A stretch of DNA of 47,232 nucleotides from Bacteroidota bacterium (GCA_029558435.1 JAKQEZ010000586.1:1-47232), one strand, 5' to 3'. Positions 17,217 to 26,226 are shown, counted from the stretch's first letter. The notes: generated by a model from the sequence alone, not told the origin. A program made the numbers and translations.

Positions 17217-17252
17217 TATAAAATTCGTTAACAACTCAGTAATAGAAACAAA

Positions 17253-20200
17253 TTGCGCATAGGTCTACTTCTTATTATGCTGCTTTTTTTATTTAAAGCA
17301 GAAGCTTCTCATATCATGGGAGGAAGTATTACCTATGAATGCGATGGTGCGGGCAATTATGTTTTTCAATTGGTTTTTTACCGCGATTGCCACGGTGCTC
17401 ATGTAAATACCAACAATCAAACATTGAAATTGTGGAACCATCCAACGCTTTCTACCATTTCTGTTGCCTATGTTTCTACCGAAGATATTTCACCTCAAGG
17501 AACGCAAGCTACGGGTGGTCCTGCATGCTTTGATTGCAACGACCCAAACGGCAATATAGGCATTGGCTCCATTGAACGCATTACCTATCGCAGTGCACCC
17601 ATTTCTATTTCGGGTGTGCCACCAGCGCAAGGTTGGGTAGTAACATTTGATGATTTTTCAAGAAATGGAGGCATCACCAATTTGCAAACACCATTGAATT
17701 ATGGCATTACGTTAACTGCAAAAATTTTCAATGTTAATTACCAAAACAATACGTGTAATGACAATTCGGTTCAATTCAAACAAATGCCTCATTTTGTTGG
17801 TTGTGTGGGCAAACCTTTTAAATTGAATTTCAATCCAGTTGACCCCGATTTAGATTCTATAGACATTCAGTTAGATCAACCACTCAATAGTCTAAATAAC
17901 GCCGCCTATAACCCAGGTGTAAATCCATTGCCTATTCCATTTGTTACCGGTTTTGATTACCAAAATCCAACTCCAACAACGGGCGGAAGCACAGGCGCAC
18001 AAATTGACCCACAAACTGGAGAAATTTCTTTTTTAAGCTTGGTTACAGGACAGTTTAATGTGAAATTCAAAGTTACTTCGTATCGAAATGGTTTGAAAAT
18101 ATCAGAAGTTGTACATGAAATGCAGTTGATAGTTACCAATTGCACGGGCAACAATACTGCACCAACCATCACACCGCCATTTGCAGGAACTTTTCAAACC
18201 ACTGTGGTGGCTGGAAATGTTGTTAATTTTAACCTTGCATCAACCGATGTGGAACTTTTGCAAGATGGCACACCTCAAACCAATACCATTCTTTCTTCGG
18301 GATTGATGTTTGGACCTAATCCAACTGTCAATGCAGGATGTTTGGTGGGACCATGTCCTACGGTTTCAGCAGCACCCGCTACAGGTACGCAAGGAGCATC
18401 GTTGACCTTTAACTGGCAAACTGATTGTGCCCATTTATTGGATGCCAATGGAAATGAATTGGATGTGGTGCCGTATCAATTTGTGTTTAGAGCACAAGAT
18501 AATTATTGCCCCATTCCAGAAGTTACTTATGAAACTGTAACGGTGAATGTGGTGAATCCAGGTGTAATTCAAGCGCCTAAGATTTCGTGCATTCAAGGAA
18601 ATGGAGCTGGTGATTTTACAATCAATTGGACGCCAGTTGCCGATCCCAACGGAACATTTGTTGAATACCGTATTCAAACAGTTCAAAATGGGGTGATTGC
18701 AACAATACCAGCCATTGGAACATCGTCATACACACATACAGGAGTAACTCAAGATTTGGATTATTTCATCACGGTTGTTTCTGGGTGTAACGGACAAGCC
18801 TATCGTTATTCTGATACTATTTCGAATATTTATTTGGATATAAGCAATTTGAATCCTGGAACAGCGGTTTTAGATTGGAATAACCCTACATCGCCAGCAT
18901 TGCCAACTATGGGGGGCTATTATTACATTTACAGAGAATATCCAACTGGAACGTGGACGCTCATTGATTCGGTGCCTTATGGTGTAACACATTATGAACA
19001 AGTGATTGATATTTGTGGTTCGTTCTTGAATTACCAAATTGGGTTAAAAAATACACCTTGTAACTTTACATCGCAAGTAAATGGAGCATTATTTACCGAT
19101 CAAACACCACCCGATATTCCATCTGTGGTAAGTGTTACTATTGATACTTTAACCAATGCTACTACCATTAATTGGACCATGCCGCCACAACCCGATGTGG
19201 GAGGTTATATTGTGTATATGCAAGACCCACAAACTGGATTTTTAATTGAGGTAGATACCATTTATGGAAAAGCAAATGTAAGTTACACGTATAACGAGCC
19301 GTACACACAAGGTCCTGTAACCTATACGGTTGCAGCGTTTGACACATGTCCATCACCAACAGGAGATCCGTTTAACCTTTCGGCACGTGACCCCAATTTT
19401 CATACTACCATATATTTAAAAAATACGCTTAATGTTTGTTCTGGAAAAGTGCAATTGAACTGGACAGCTTATGGTGGTTGGCCTGTTGCAACGTATGATG
19501 TTTACCAAAAAACAGCTTCGAGTGGGGTGTGGCAATTAGTTGCTTCTACCAACAATTTAAGTTATTCATTTACAGGTCAGAATTTAGAAAAATATTATTT
19601 TGCCATTAAAGCCAATGCAGCGAATGGGGTTTTTGCATTTTCCAATGTGGATTCTTTCCAAGTAAAACGAACAGCACAACCATCGTTTAGTTACATTCGT
19701 TATGCAACCGTTAAACCTTCCAACGATGCAGTAGAAATAGAATATGCCTACGATGCAAATGCGATAGTAACCAAAATTGCATTACAACGATTGAAAAATG
19801 GTGTGTTTGAAACCATTGCAACCGTTGATTCACCTTCATCACCACATGTTTTTGTTGACGAGGATGTGTATGTAAATGAAGAAAGTTATACTTATCGTGT
19901 GTTGTTTTACGATAGTTGTGGCAACGAGGGATATGCTTCTAACAGTGCAAAAACCATTTTATTGCAAACCCAAATTGATAATGCGCAGGTTAAAGCCTAT
20001 ATCAATTGGACACCTTATCAAAACTTTAATGGTAGTATTTTATGGTATTATTTGTACCGCCAAATTGATGATGTTTACGCCACTACGCCAATTGCTACTT
20101 TGCCTGCAACAACGTTGAGCTATGAAGACGATTTATACGATGTGGCAACAGAAGGTAAAGTTTGCTATCGCGTTGAAGCAGTTGAGGGACCAAATGTATT

Positions 20201-20528
20201 CAACGATCCACGTTCAAGTGTTTCCAACTTATCGTGTGTTTTGGTGGAACCGCTGATTTTTATTCCCAACACGTTTACACCAGAGGGCGTTAACCCTGTG
20301 TTTATTCCTGTGTTGCGCAATTATGATGTAGACAACTATAAATTCACCGTATTGAACCGTTGGGGGCAAGTTGCTTTTCACACCACCAGTCCGTATGAAG
20401 GTTGGAATGGCTTGATTGGCAATACCGGCAAAAAATGCGAGCCTGGAACCTACATTTACATCGTTGAAATGTATAACGGTTTTGGAGAACAAGTTGTAAC
20501 TCGCGGTCACGTTACACTGCTGCGTTAG
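17253..20528 (+). CDS. Large secreted FN3 protein with T9SS type B C-terminal domain
   Basis: 1091 residues. Signal peptide MRIGLLLIMLLFLFKAEA, then the SHIMGGSITYECDG start typical of these Flavobacteriales surface proteins, Ig/cadherin-like sections (to about 435), several fibronectin type III-like repeats (about 440-1000) and a C-terminal gliding-motility-associated (CHU_C, type B) sorting domain from about 1005: FIPNTFTPEG, then NRWGQVAF and a WNG turn. It should be exported by Sec and then type IX secretion and held on the surface or released. Start is TTG at 17253; the ATG at 17277 would cut the signal peptide short. Role: adhesion or surface layer (inference). Confidence 0.88.
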   Translation: MRIGLLLIMLLFLFKAEASHIMGGSITYECDGAGNYVFQLVFYRDCHGAHVNTNNQTLKLWNHPTLSTISVAYVSTEDISPQGTQATGGPACFDCNDPNGNIGIGSIERITYRSAPISISGVPPAQGWVVTFDDFSRNGGITNLQTPLNYGITLTAKIFNVNYQNNTCNDNSVQFKQMPHFVGCVGKPFKLNFNPVDPDLDSIDIQLDQPLNSLNNAAYNPGVNPLPIPFVTGFDYQNPTPTTGGSTGAQIDPQTGEISFLSLVTGQFNVKFKVTSYRNGLKISEVVHEMQLIVTNCTGNNTAPTITPPFAGTFQTTVVAGNVVNFNLASTDVELLQDGTPQTNTILSSGLMFGPNPTVNAGCLVGPCPTVSAAPATGTQGASLTFNWQTDCAHLLDANGNELDVVPYQFVFRAQDNYCPIPEVTYETVTVNVVNPGVIQAPKISCIQGNGAGDFTINWTPVADPNGTFVEYRIQTVQNGVIATIPAIGTSSYTHTGVTQDLDYFITVVSGCNGQAYRYSDTISNIYLDISNLNPGTAVLDWNNPTSPALPTMGGYYYIYREYPTGTWTLIDSVPYGVTHYEQVIDICGSFLNYQIGLKNTPCNFTSQVNGALFTDQTPPDIPSVVSVTIDTLTNATTINWTMPPQPDVGGYIVYMQDPQTGFLIEVDTIYGKANVSYTYNEPYTQGPVTYTVAAFDTCPSPTGDPFNLSARDPNFHTTIYLKNTLNVCSGKVQLNWTAYGGWPVATYDVYQKTASSGVWQLVASTNNLSYSFTGQNLEKYYFAIKANAANGVFAFSNVDSFQVKRTAQPSFSYIRYATVKPSNDAVEIEYAYDANAIVTKIALQRLKNGVFETIATVDSPSSPHVFVDEDVYVNEESYTYRVLFYDSCGNEGYASNSAKTILLQTQIDNAQVKAYINWTPYQNFNGSILWYYLYRQIDDVYATTPIATLPATTLSYEDDLYDVATEGKVCYRVEAVEGPNVFNDPRSSVSNLSCVLVEPLIFIPNTFTPEGVNPVFIPVLRNYDVDNYKFTVLNRWGQVAFHTTSPYEGWNGLIGNTGKKCEPGTYIYIVEMYNGFGEQVVTRGHVTLLR

Positions 20529-20617
20529 TAATAAACACCATTATTCTACATTCGCAAATTTGTTGAGGAACAATTTAATCTATGCTAATTAAATTTCATT
20601 TATTGAAAGAAAATTAT

Positions 20618-20625
20618 TATTTTTG
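20618..20625 (+). promoter_or_regulatory. -7 box (TATTTTTG) of higBA
   Basis: TAnnTTTG match 15 bases before the ATG of the toxin gene at 20641. Confidence 0.5.
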
Positions 20626-20640
20626 TAACATAATTTTAAA

Positions 20641-20934
20641 ATGGTTATTATATCGAAAACTACTTTAGTAGAATTTGGAAAACGAAATACTGCTTCAATT
20701 GACTCTCTGAATAAATGGTATGATGAAGCAAAAAATGCAAATTGGGGAAATTTTTCAGAAATGAAAAAAACCTTTAATTCAGTAGATGCAGTTGGAAACG
20801 ACAGGTATGTTTTTAATATAAAAGGAAATAATTACAGAATAGTGGCAATGATTTTCTTTGATATACGCACCATTTTTATTCGTTTTATAGGAACACACAA
20901 GGAATACGATAAAATAGATTGTAAAACAATTTAA
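20641..20934 (+). CDS. higB: HigB-type mRNA interferase toxin
   Basis: 97-residue type II toxin of the HigB family (RelE fold), a ribosome-dependent mRNA nuclease. The family pattern is visible: W23 in the LNKWYDEAKNANW block, DAVGNDRYVFNIKGNNYRIV core with basic residues, and the IRFIGTHKEYDKID end, whose H and Y residues sit in the active site region. Toxin first, antitoxin 16 bases downstream: the usual order for this family. Complete and apparently intact. Confidence 0.88.
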   Translation: MVIISKTTLVEFGKRNTASIDSLNKWYDEAKNANWGNFSEMKKTFNSVDAVGNDRYVFNIKGNNYRIVAMIFFDIRTIFIRFIGTHKEYDKIDCKTI

Positions 20935-20950
20935 GTAAAATTATAAAGTT

Positions 20951-21343
20951 ATGAACTCACTACAAATAAAATCGAAAAAAGAGTATGACGAAGTAATGGC
21001 ACGTATTGAAAAATTACTTCAAAAATCAACAGAATTGGGAGGTTTTGACAAACTTTCAGACTTAGATAGAAAATCTTTAGCGGATTTATCATTGCTTGCA
21101 GAAAATTATGAAGACAATATTCCATTAATGCCGATTAAAACACCTGAAACTTTAGCCGACATGCTTAGATACAAGATGTATGAAAAAGATTTAAAGCAAA
21201 AACAAATGGCATCATTACTCGGGGTAAGTGAAGCATTTATTTCAGGATTATTATCAGGAAAAAGAAAATTAACTATTGAGTTAGCCAAGAATTTACATAC
21301 CAAATTAAATATTGATGCTCATTTTCTTCTAATGACAGCTTAA
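20951..21343 (+). CDS. higA: HigA-type XRE antitoxin
   Basis: 130-residue antitoxin with an N-terminal helical toxin-binding part (about 1-75) and a C-terminal XRE helix-turn-helix (about 80-125: KDLKQKQMASLLGVSEAFISGLLSGK-like). It should neutralise the HigB toxin and repress the shared promoter. Intact. Downstream lies a repeat-filled spacer of about 850 bases. Confidence 0.88.
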   Translation: MNSLQIKSKKEYDEVMARIEKLLQKSTELGGFDKLSDLDRKSLADLSLLAENYEDNIPLMPIKTPETLADMLRYKMYEKDLKQKQMASLLGVSEAFISGLLSGKRKLTIELAKNLHTKLNIDAHFLLMTA

Positions 21344-21387
21344 TTTATATTTTCCTCTCTGCGCCCTCTGTGCCTCCTTTGCGCCCA

Positions 21388-21432
21388 TTGCGGTTAAAAA
21401 CGAATACCTTGTTAATTCCCTTGCGTTCTTTG
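21388..21432 (+). repeat. Dispersed repeat A, copy 1
   Basis: 45-base unit that recurs at 22044-22088 with one mismatch. It opens TTGCGGTTAAAAAC and contains AATACCTTGTTAATTCCC, then TTGCGTTCTTTG. A longer run of related TTGCG(C/T)(C/T)C(A/T)TTG blocks precedes it from about 21355. Confidence 0.8.
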
Positions 21433-21463
21433 AGGTTATTATTGAATTATGAATTGTGAGTTG

Positions 21464-21515
21464 TTTCCCTTTGCGCCCATTGCGCCTCCATTGCGCCCAT
21501 TGCGGTTAAAAAATA
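21464..21515 (+). repeat. Dispersed repeat A, partial diverged copy
   Basis: Contains CCCTTTGCGCCCATTGCG and a second CATTGCGCCCATTGCGG block ending GGTTAAAAA, the same head as copies 1 and 2, but the tail differs. Confidence 0.65.
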
Positions 21516-21609
21516 ATACTTCTGAGTAATTTATTCTCACTCCCGCATCCCTCGATATGCTTCGTTTCACTGCAGAATTTTTTAAATAAATAAAAAGTGA
21601 TACCAACCT

Positions 21610-21639
21610 CCCTCCTTGAGGAGGGAAAGAGGGAGGTGA
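21610..21639. repeat. Dispersed repeat B, copy 1 (inverted to copy 2)
   Basis: 30-base unit CCCTCCTTGAGGAGGGA... ending GGGAGGTGA; it is self-complementary over CCCTCCT/AGGAGGG. The reverse complement occurs at 21947-21976 with three mismatches in 30. Confidence 0.8.
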
Positions 21640-21817
21640 TAGCACATACAATTCGCTTTTTACATTGTATTATCCATGATTAAATTTAATATCTTAATGA
21701 TGGTTACTTTCTTTTATTCATCTCATTAAATTAGATAGTTTAATCTAGAAAAACAATTGGGTTTAATATCTATGAATCGTTTTTTTGTTGCCTGTAACTT
21801 ACTTATTTCTTTACACA

Positions 21818-21866
21818 TCACCACCCTTAATCCCTTTCCGCTTCTCGGAAGAGATATGTTCTCACT
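21818..21866. repeat. Dispersed repeat B, diverged third copy
   Basis: Same order of parts as copy 2: TCACCACCCTTAATCCCT, a short hairpin (TTCCG/CGGAA), then ATGTTCTCACTC. The hairpin sequence is different, as if the ends and the stem evolve separately. Confidence 0.5.
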
Positions 21867-21946
21867 CAATAATTAGTTTGAACAACAATTTAAAATAGTA
21901 TATTAATAATGAGTGTATTGTTAGAATATCTCAATAATTACAAAAG

Positions 21947-21976
21947 TCACCTCCCTTAATCCCTCCTCAAGGAGGG
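21947..21976. repeat. Dispersed repeat B, copy 2
   Basis: TCACCTCCCTTAATCCCT followed by CCTCAAGGAGGG; inverted relative to copy 1, so the 308 bases between (21640-21946) are bracketed by inverted repeats. Confidence 0.8.
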
Positions 21977-22043
21977 AAACATGTTTCTACTCAAAAAAAT
22001 AATTAGAACACCAATTTTTGATTTTTATATCCCTTTGCGTTCT

Positions 22044-22088
22044 TTGCGGTTAAAAACTAATACCTTGTTAATTCCCTTGCGTTCTTTG
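22044..22088 (+). repeat. Dispersed repeat A, copy 2
   Basis: Matches copy 1 at 21388-21432 over 45 bases with a single difference. Ends about 100 bases before the metallopeptidase start. The whole stretch 21344-22191 contains no convincing gene. Confidence 0.8.
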
Positions 22089-22191
22089 CTGTTAAAAATG
22101 TATCCTAATTCAAAATTGATACACCACAAACCTCAAACTCTTTCTTTTCTTATATCTTTTCATTAATTTCGCTCATCTAAAAATCAAACAG

Positions 22192-24219
22192 ATGAATCTT
22201 TTAAATCAACCGTTTAATACGCCTTTTGATGCGGCGCCTTTTTCAAAAATTAAAAACTGTGATTTTATTCCCGCTTTTGAAGCTGCAATTGCAACTGCAA
22301 AGAATGAAATACAAGATATTATAACCAACGCAGCCACTCCAACATTTGAGAATACAGTAGAAGCAATGACGTATTCTGGAATGCAATTGGAGCGCATATC
22401 ATCCATTTTCTTTAATCTACATTCTGCTGAAACCAATGATGAAATAGAACAAATTGCTCAAGATATTACACCTAAATTGACAGAATATAGCAACGATATT
22501 ATCCTCAATCCGCAACTATTTGAGCGTATAAAAGCGGTTTATGATCAACGAAGTGAGTTGACATTAACGCCCGAACAACAAATGTTGCTCGAAACAACCT
22601 ATAAATCTTTTGCTCGAAATGGTGCTTTGTTAGACGAAACAGCAAAAGCAAAATTGCGTGAATTGGACAATGAATTGGCGGTCTTGAAATTGCAATTTGG
22701 TAAAAACATTTTAGACGATCAAAATGCGTATCGTTTGCACATTACCGACGAAAAAGATTTGGCTGGATTGCCTCATGGAGCTATTGAAGCAGCACACGAA
22801 ATGGCAAAGTCAGAAGGAAAAGAGGGGTGGGTTTTTTCGTTGGATTACCCCAGTTTAATTCCCTTTTTGACGTATGCAGACAATCGTGAATTACGTAAAG
22901 AAATTTCATTGGCAAACGGACGTAAAGCATTTCAAAACAATGCGTATAACAATGAGCAAACAGTCTTGAAAATTGCACGTTTACGCTATGAACGCGCTCA
23001 ATTGTTGGGCTATGAATCACACGCTCATTTTGTGTTGGAAGAACGAATGGCTAAAACTCCAGAAACCGTAAAAGCATTTTTGAATGATTTGTTGGTAAAG
23101 GCAAAACCTGCTGCCCAAAAAGAATTTAAAGAGTTAGAAGCTTTTGCAAAAGAATTGGATGGCATCGATCGTTTAGAAAAATGGGACGCAAGCTATTATG
23201 CCGAAAAACTCAAACAAAAATTGTTTTCACTTGACGATGAATTGTTAAAACCCTATTTTCAATTAGAAAACGTGCTCAATGGTGTTTTTGAAGTTGCACA
23301 ACGTTTGTATGGATTGCATTTTCAAGAAATACAAAATGTTGATAAATACCATGATGAGGTTAGAACTTACGAAGTAAAAGACGAAAACGATAATTTTGTA
23401 GCACTATTTTATGCCGATTTCTTTCCACGTAAAGGAAAACGCAACGGTGCTTGGATGACTTCGTTCAAATCGCAATATTTGCAAAATGGCATCAATGAAC
23501 GCCCACATGTTTCCATTGTGTGTAATTTCACCAAACCAACTGCAACCAAACCATCCTTGTTGACTTTTAACGAAGTTACAACCTTGTTTCATGAGTTTGG
23601 ACATGCCTTGCATGGGATGTTGGCAAATACAATCTACCCAAGTTTATCAGGAACTTCGGTGTATTGGGATTTTGTGGAATTGCCATCACAAGTATTGGAA
23701 AATTGGTGTTACGAGAAAGAAACCCTGGAGTTATTTGCCAAACATTACCAAACAGGTGAGCTAATTCCAATGGAATATGTACAAAAAATCAAAGAAAGCT
23801 CAAATTTTCAGGAAGGAATGGCAACATTGCGCCAATTATCGTTTGGTTTATTGGACATGGGATGGCACGGACAAAATCCATCCAATATTAACGATTTAAA
23901 ATCATTTGAAGTGGAACAATTTGCTGCCACTCAACTTTATCCTGACGTGAAAGACAACGCCATGAGTCCTTCATTTTCTCACATTTTTAACGGTGGCTAT
24001 TCGTCGGGTTATTATTCCTACAAATGGGCCGAAGTATTGGATGCCGATGCATTTGAATATTTTAAAGAAAATGGAATTTTTAATCGCACTATTGCTGATA
24101 AATTCAAAGCAAACGTATTGTCGAAAGGCGGAACCGAAGAACCAATGGAATTGTATGAACGTTTTAGAGGTAAAAAACCAACCGTTGACGCTTTGTTGAA
24201 ACGTGCAGGATTGCTATAA
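22192..24219 (+). CDS. M3 family metallopeptidase (oligopeptidase A / Dcp type)
   Basis: 675-residue cytoplasmic zinc peptidase of the thimet-oligopeptidase family that trims short peptides. The HEFGH zinc motif is at 467-471, followed by the third ligand in the WDFVELPSQ block (about 25 residues on). N-terminal helical domain and length fit OpdA/Dcp-like enzymes. No signal peptide, so cytoplasmic. Alone between the repeat-rich spacer and a hairpin terminator. Oligopeptidase A and dipeptidyl carboxypeptidase cannot be told apart from sequence alone. Confidence 0.92.
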   Translation: MNLLNQPFNTPFDAAPFSKIKNCDFIPAFEAAIATAKNEIQDIITNAATPTFENTVEAMTYSGMQLERISSIFFNLHSAETNDEIEQIAQDITPKLTEYSNDIILNPQLFERIKAVYDQRSELTLTPEQQMLLETTYKSFARNGALLDETAKAKLRELDNELAVLKLQFGKNILDDQNAYRLHITDEKDLAGLPHGAIEAAHEMAKSEGKEGWVFSLDYPSLIPFLTYADNRELRKEISLANGRKAFQNNAYNNEQTVLKIARLRYERAQLLGYESHAHFVLEERMAKTPETVKAFLNDLLVKAKPAAQKEFKELEAFAKELDGIDRLEKWDASYYAEKLKQKLFSLDDELLKPYFQLENVLNGVFEVAQRLYGLHFQEIQNVDKYHDEVRTYEVKDENDNFVALFYADFFPRKGKRNGAWMTSFKSQYLQNGINERPHVSIVCNFTKPTATKPSLLTFNEVTTLFHEFGHALHGMLANTIYPSLSGTSVYWDFVELPSQVLENWCYEKETLELFAKHYQTGELIPMEYVQKIKESSNFQEGMATLRQLSFGLLDMGWHGQNPSNINDLKSFEVEQFAATQLYPDVKDNAMSPSFSHIFNGGYSSGYYSYKWAEVLDADAFEYFKENGIFNRTIADKFKANVLSKGGTEEPMELYERFRGKKPTVDALLKRAGLL

Positions 24220-24250
24220 ACTTTAAAAATCATTGATAAACAGATAGTTG

Positions 24251-24289
24251 TTCTGGTAACGGCGGTAACAGTTACGGCGGTTACCAGAA
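24251..24289. terminator. Nested hairpin after the M3 peptidase gene
   Basis: Outer arms TTCTGGTAAC and GTTACCAGAA are perfectly complementary; inside are GTAAC/GTTAC and two opposed GGCG blocks that cannot pair. Followed by TTTGTTTTATT. Probably terminates the peptidase transcript. Confidence 0.5.
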
Positions 24290-24313
24290 TTTGTTTTATT
24301 GAATATTTCCATT

Positions 24314-24321
24314 TATCTTTG
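24314..24321 (+). promoter_or_regulatory. -7 box (TATCTTTG) of the DUF234-type ATPase gene
   Basis: TAnnTTTG match 26 bases before the ATG at 24348. Confidence 0.5.
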
Positions 24322-24347
24322 TAAAACTCAAGCAATAAAATTGTAGT

Positions 24348-25670
24348 ATGAAGTTTTATAACCGAGAAAATGAATTAGCTGAATTAAGTAGAATCCAACA
24401 GTTGGCTTTTACAGATTGCTCGCGTTTAACTGTAATTACAGGTAGACGAAGAATTGGCAAAACTAGCTTGATTTTGAAAGCAACGGCTTCAACACCTACT
24501 GTTTATTTGTTTGTTGGACGCAAAAATGAAGCGGCTCTCTGCGCAGAATTTTCGCAAATAATTACACAATCATTGGATGTTTTTATTCCTTCTGAAATTA
24601 AAACATTTCGTTCTTTATTTCAAACGTTGCTTGAAGTTGCTAAAACAAAATCGTTTACTTTAGTGATAGATGAATTTCAAGAGTTTTACACGATTAATTC
24701 TTCTATTTATAGCGATATACAGCATATTTGGGACCTGTATCGAAAGGAAACAAAAATGAATTTTATTGTTTCTGGCTCTATTTATTCGTTGATGCAGCAA
24801 CTGTTTTTAAACAACAAAGAACCGCTTTTTGGGAGAGCAGATAATATACTGAAATTAAAACCTTTTGATTTAGTCACGTTGAAACAAATAATTAGTGATT
24901 ATTATCCAACATACACCAACGATGATTTATTGGCATTGTATGCTTTTACTGGTGGAGTTCCTAAATATGTGGAGTTATTGTGCGATAATCAAAAATTATC
25001 TGTTAACGAGATGATTGCTTTTATGGTACGCGACAATTCCTTGTTTACTGAAGAAGGCAGATATTTGTTGATTGAAGAGTTTGGAAAAAACTATGGAACC
25101 TATTTTTCCATCCTAGCGGCAATATCAAGCGGTATTAATACGCAGTCAGAAATAGAAGCAAAATTGGGAGATAAAAATTTAGGCGGACATTTAAAGCGTT
25201 TAATTGAAGATTACAATATTATTCGAAGAGTTCGTCCTATTCTTGCAAAAGAAGGTACGTTGGCAGTACGATATGAAATTGAAGATCACTTTCTTAAATT
25301 TTGGTTTAATTATTTTGAACGCAATCGGTCAATGGTTGAAATTAAGAACTTTGGTGCATTGCAAAATCTGATTTTAGACAATTATCCCACCTATTCTGGA
25401 ATAATGTTGGAGCGTTATTTTACCCAACAATTCATTGAAAGTGGTAACTATAGGGCTATAGGTTCATGGTGGGAATTGAAAGGCAACCAACATGAAATAG
25501 ATATTGTTGCGCTTAAACTTGAAAAAAATAAAGCAATTGCAGTTGAGGTAAAACGACAGCGAAAAAACTTTAAACCCGAAATTTTTGCAGAAAAAGTAGC
25601 TTACTTAAAAAACAAACATCTTAATAATTATGACATTGAACAAATTTGTTTAACGTTGGAAGACATGTAA
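24348..25670 (+). CDS. Archaeal-type AAA+ ATPase with DUF234 / PD-(D/E)xK-like C terminus
   Basis: 440 residues. Walker A GRRRIGKTS (32-40) and Walker B VIDEF (106-110) define the 'archaeal ATPase' STAND-like group; a winged-helix segment follows (about 255-310), and the last 100 residues are the DUF234 region with a nuclease-like signature, HEIDIV (D385) and VEVK (E400, K402). Such proteins are scattered among bacteria and archaea and are often transferred; function is unknown, with defence or DNA transactions proposed. Has its own promoter box and no obvious partner. Confidence 0.82.
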   Translation: MKFYNRENELAELSRIQQLAFTDCSRLTVITGRRRIGKTSLILKATASTPTVYLFVGRKNEAALCAEFSQIITQSLDVFIPSEIKTFRSLFQTLLEVAKTKSFTLVIDEFQEFYTINSSIYSDIQHIWDLYRKETKMNFIVSGSIYSLMQQLFLNNKEPLFGRADNILKLKPFDLVTLKQIISDYYPTYTNDDLLALYAFTGGVPKYVELLCDNQKLSVNEMIAFMVRDNSLFTEEGRYLLIEEFGKNYGTYFSILAAISSGINTQSEIEAKLGDKNLGGHLKRLIEDYNIIRRVRPILAKEGTLAVRYEIEDHFLKFWFNYFERNRSMVEIKNFGALQNLILDNYPTYSGIMLERYFTQQFIESGNYRAIGSWWELKGNQHEIDIVALKLEKNKAIAVEVKRQRKNFKPEIFAEKVAYLKNKHLNNYDIEQICLTLEDM

Positions 25671-25721
25671 TTTTCTCTCACCATATTTCCACTTTTAAGT
25701 TTTTGACAAATCAAATTATTT

Positions 25722-25729
25722 TAACTTTG
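25722..25729 (+). promoter_or_regulatory. Promoter of the methionine sulfoxide reductase gene
   Basis: -7 box TAACTTTG 17 bases before the ATG, with TTTTTG at 25700-25705 placed 16 bases upstream as a plausible -33 element. Confidence 0.5.
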
Positions 25730-25746
25730 TTGCATTAATCATTCAA

Positions 25747-26226
25747 ATGGCAGAAGCATCTATTCAATTACACGGAACAAAGCAAGAGCAATACGAGCAA
25801 TTGTTGCCCATTATCAAGGCACTTGTTGCGGACGAAACGGATGTTGTTGCCAATTTGGCTAACGTTGCTGCGGCACTCAAGCAAGGTTTTGGTTTTTTCT
25901 GGGTAGGCTTTTATTTGGTTAAAAATGATGAGTTGGTGTTAGGGCCATTTCAAGGACCAATTGCTTGCACACGCATCAAAAAATACAGAGGTGTTTGTGG
26001 CGCGGCTTGGCAACAAAAGCAAACTGTTTTAGTGCCCAATGTAGATGAATTTCCAGGCCATATTGCATGTAGTTCTGACTCCAAAAGTGAGATTGTGGTA
26101 CCCATTCTTCGCAATGAGGAAGTAGTTGCTGTGCTGGATGTTGACAGCAATCAATTGAATGATTTTGATGAGGTGGATTTTAAATATTTAAACAAATTAT
26201 GCGCTTGGCTTTCAGATTTATTGTAA
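25747..26226 (+). CDS. Free methionine-(R)-sulfoxide reductase (GAF domain)
   Basis: 159-residue single GAF-domain enzyme that reduces free Met-R-sulfoxide with thioredoxin. The three redox cysteines of the family are present: C74, C84 (RGVCGAAW) and C108 (HIACSSDSKSEIVVPI), the last in the most conserved block. Cytoplasmic. Its final 28 bases overlap the start of the downstream lipoprotein gene, so the two are translated from one message. Confidence 0.92.
   Translation: MAEASIQLHGTKQEQYEQLLPIIKALVADETDVVANLANVAAALKQGFGFFWVGFYLVKNDELVLGPFQGPIACTRIKKYRGVCGAAWQQKQTVLVPNVDEFPGHIACSSDSKSEIVVPILRNEEVVAVLDVDSNQLNDFDEVDFKYLNKLCAWLSDLL

Noticed and set aside
21981..22166. Open frame of 61 codons in the repeat region
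   Set aside because: Runs through repeat A and has an improbable composition; no homology recognised.
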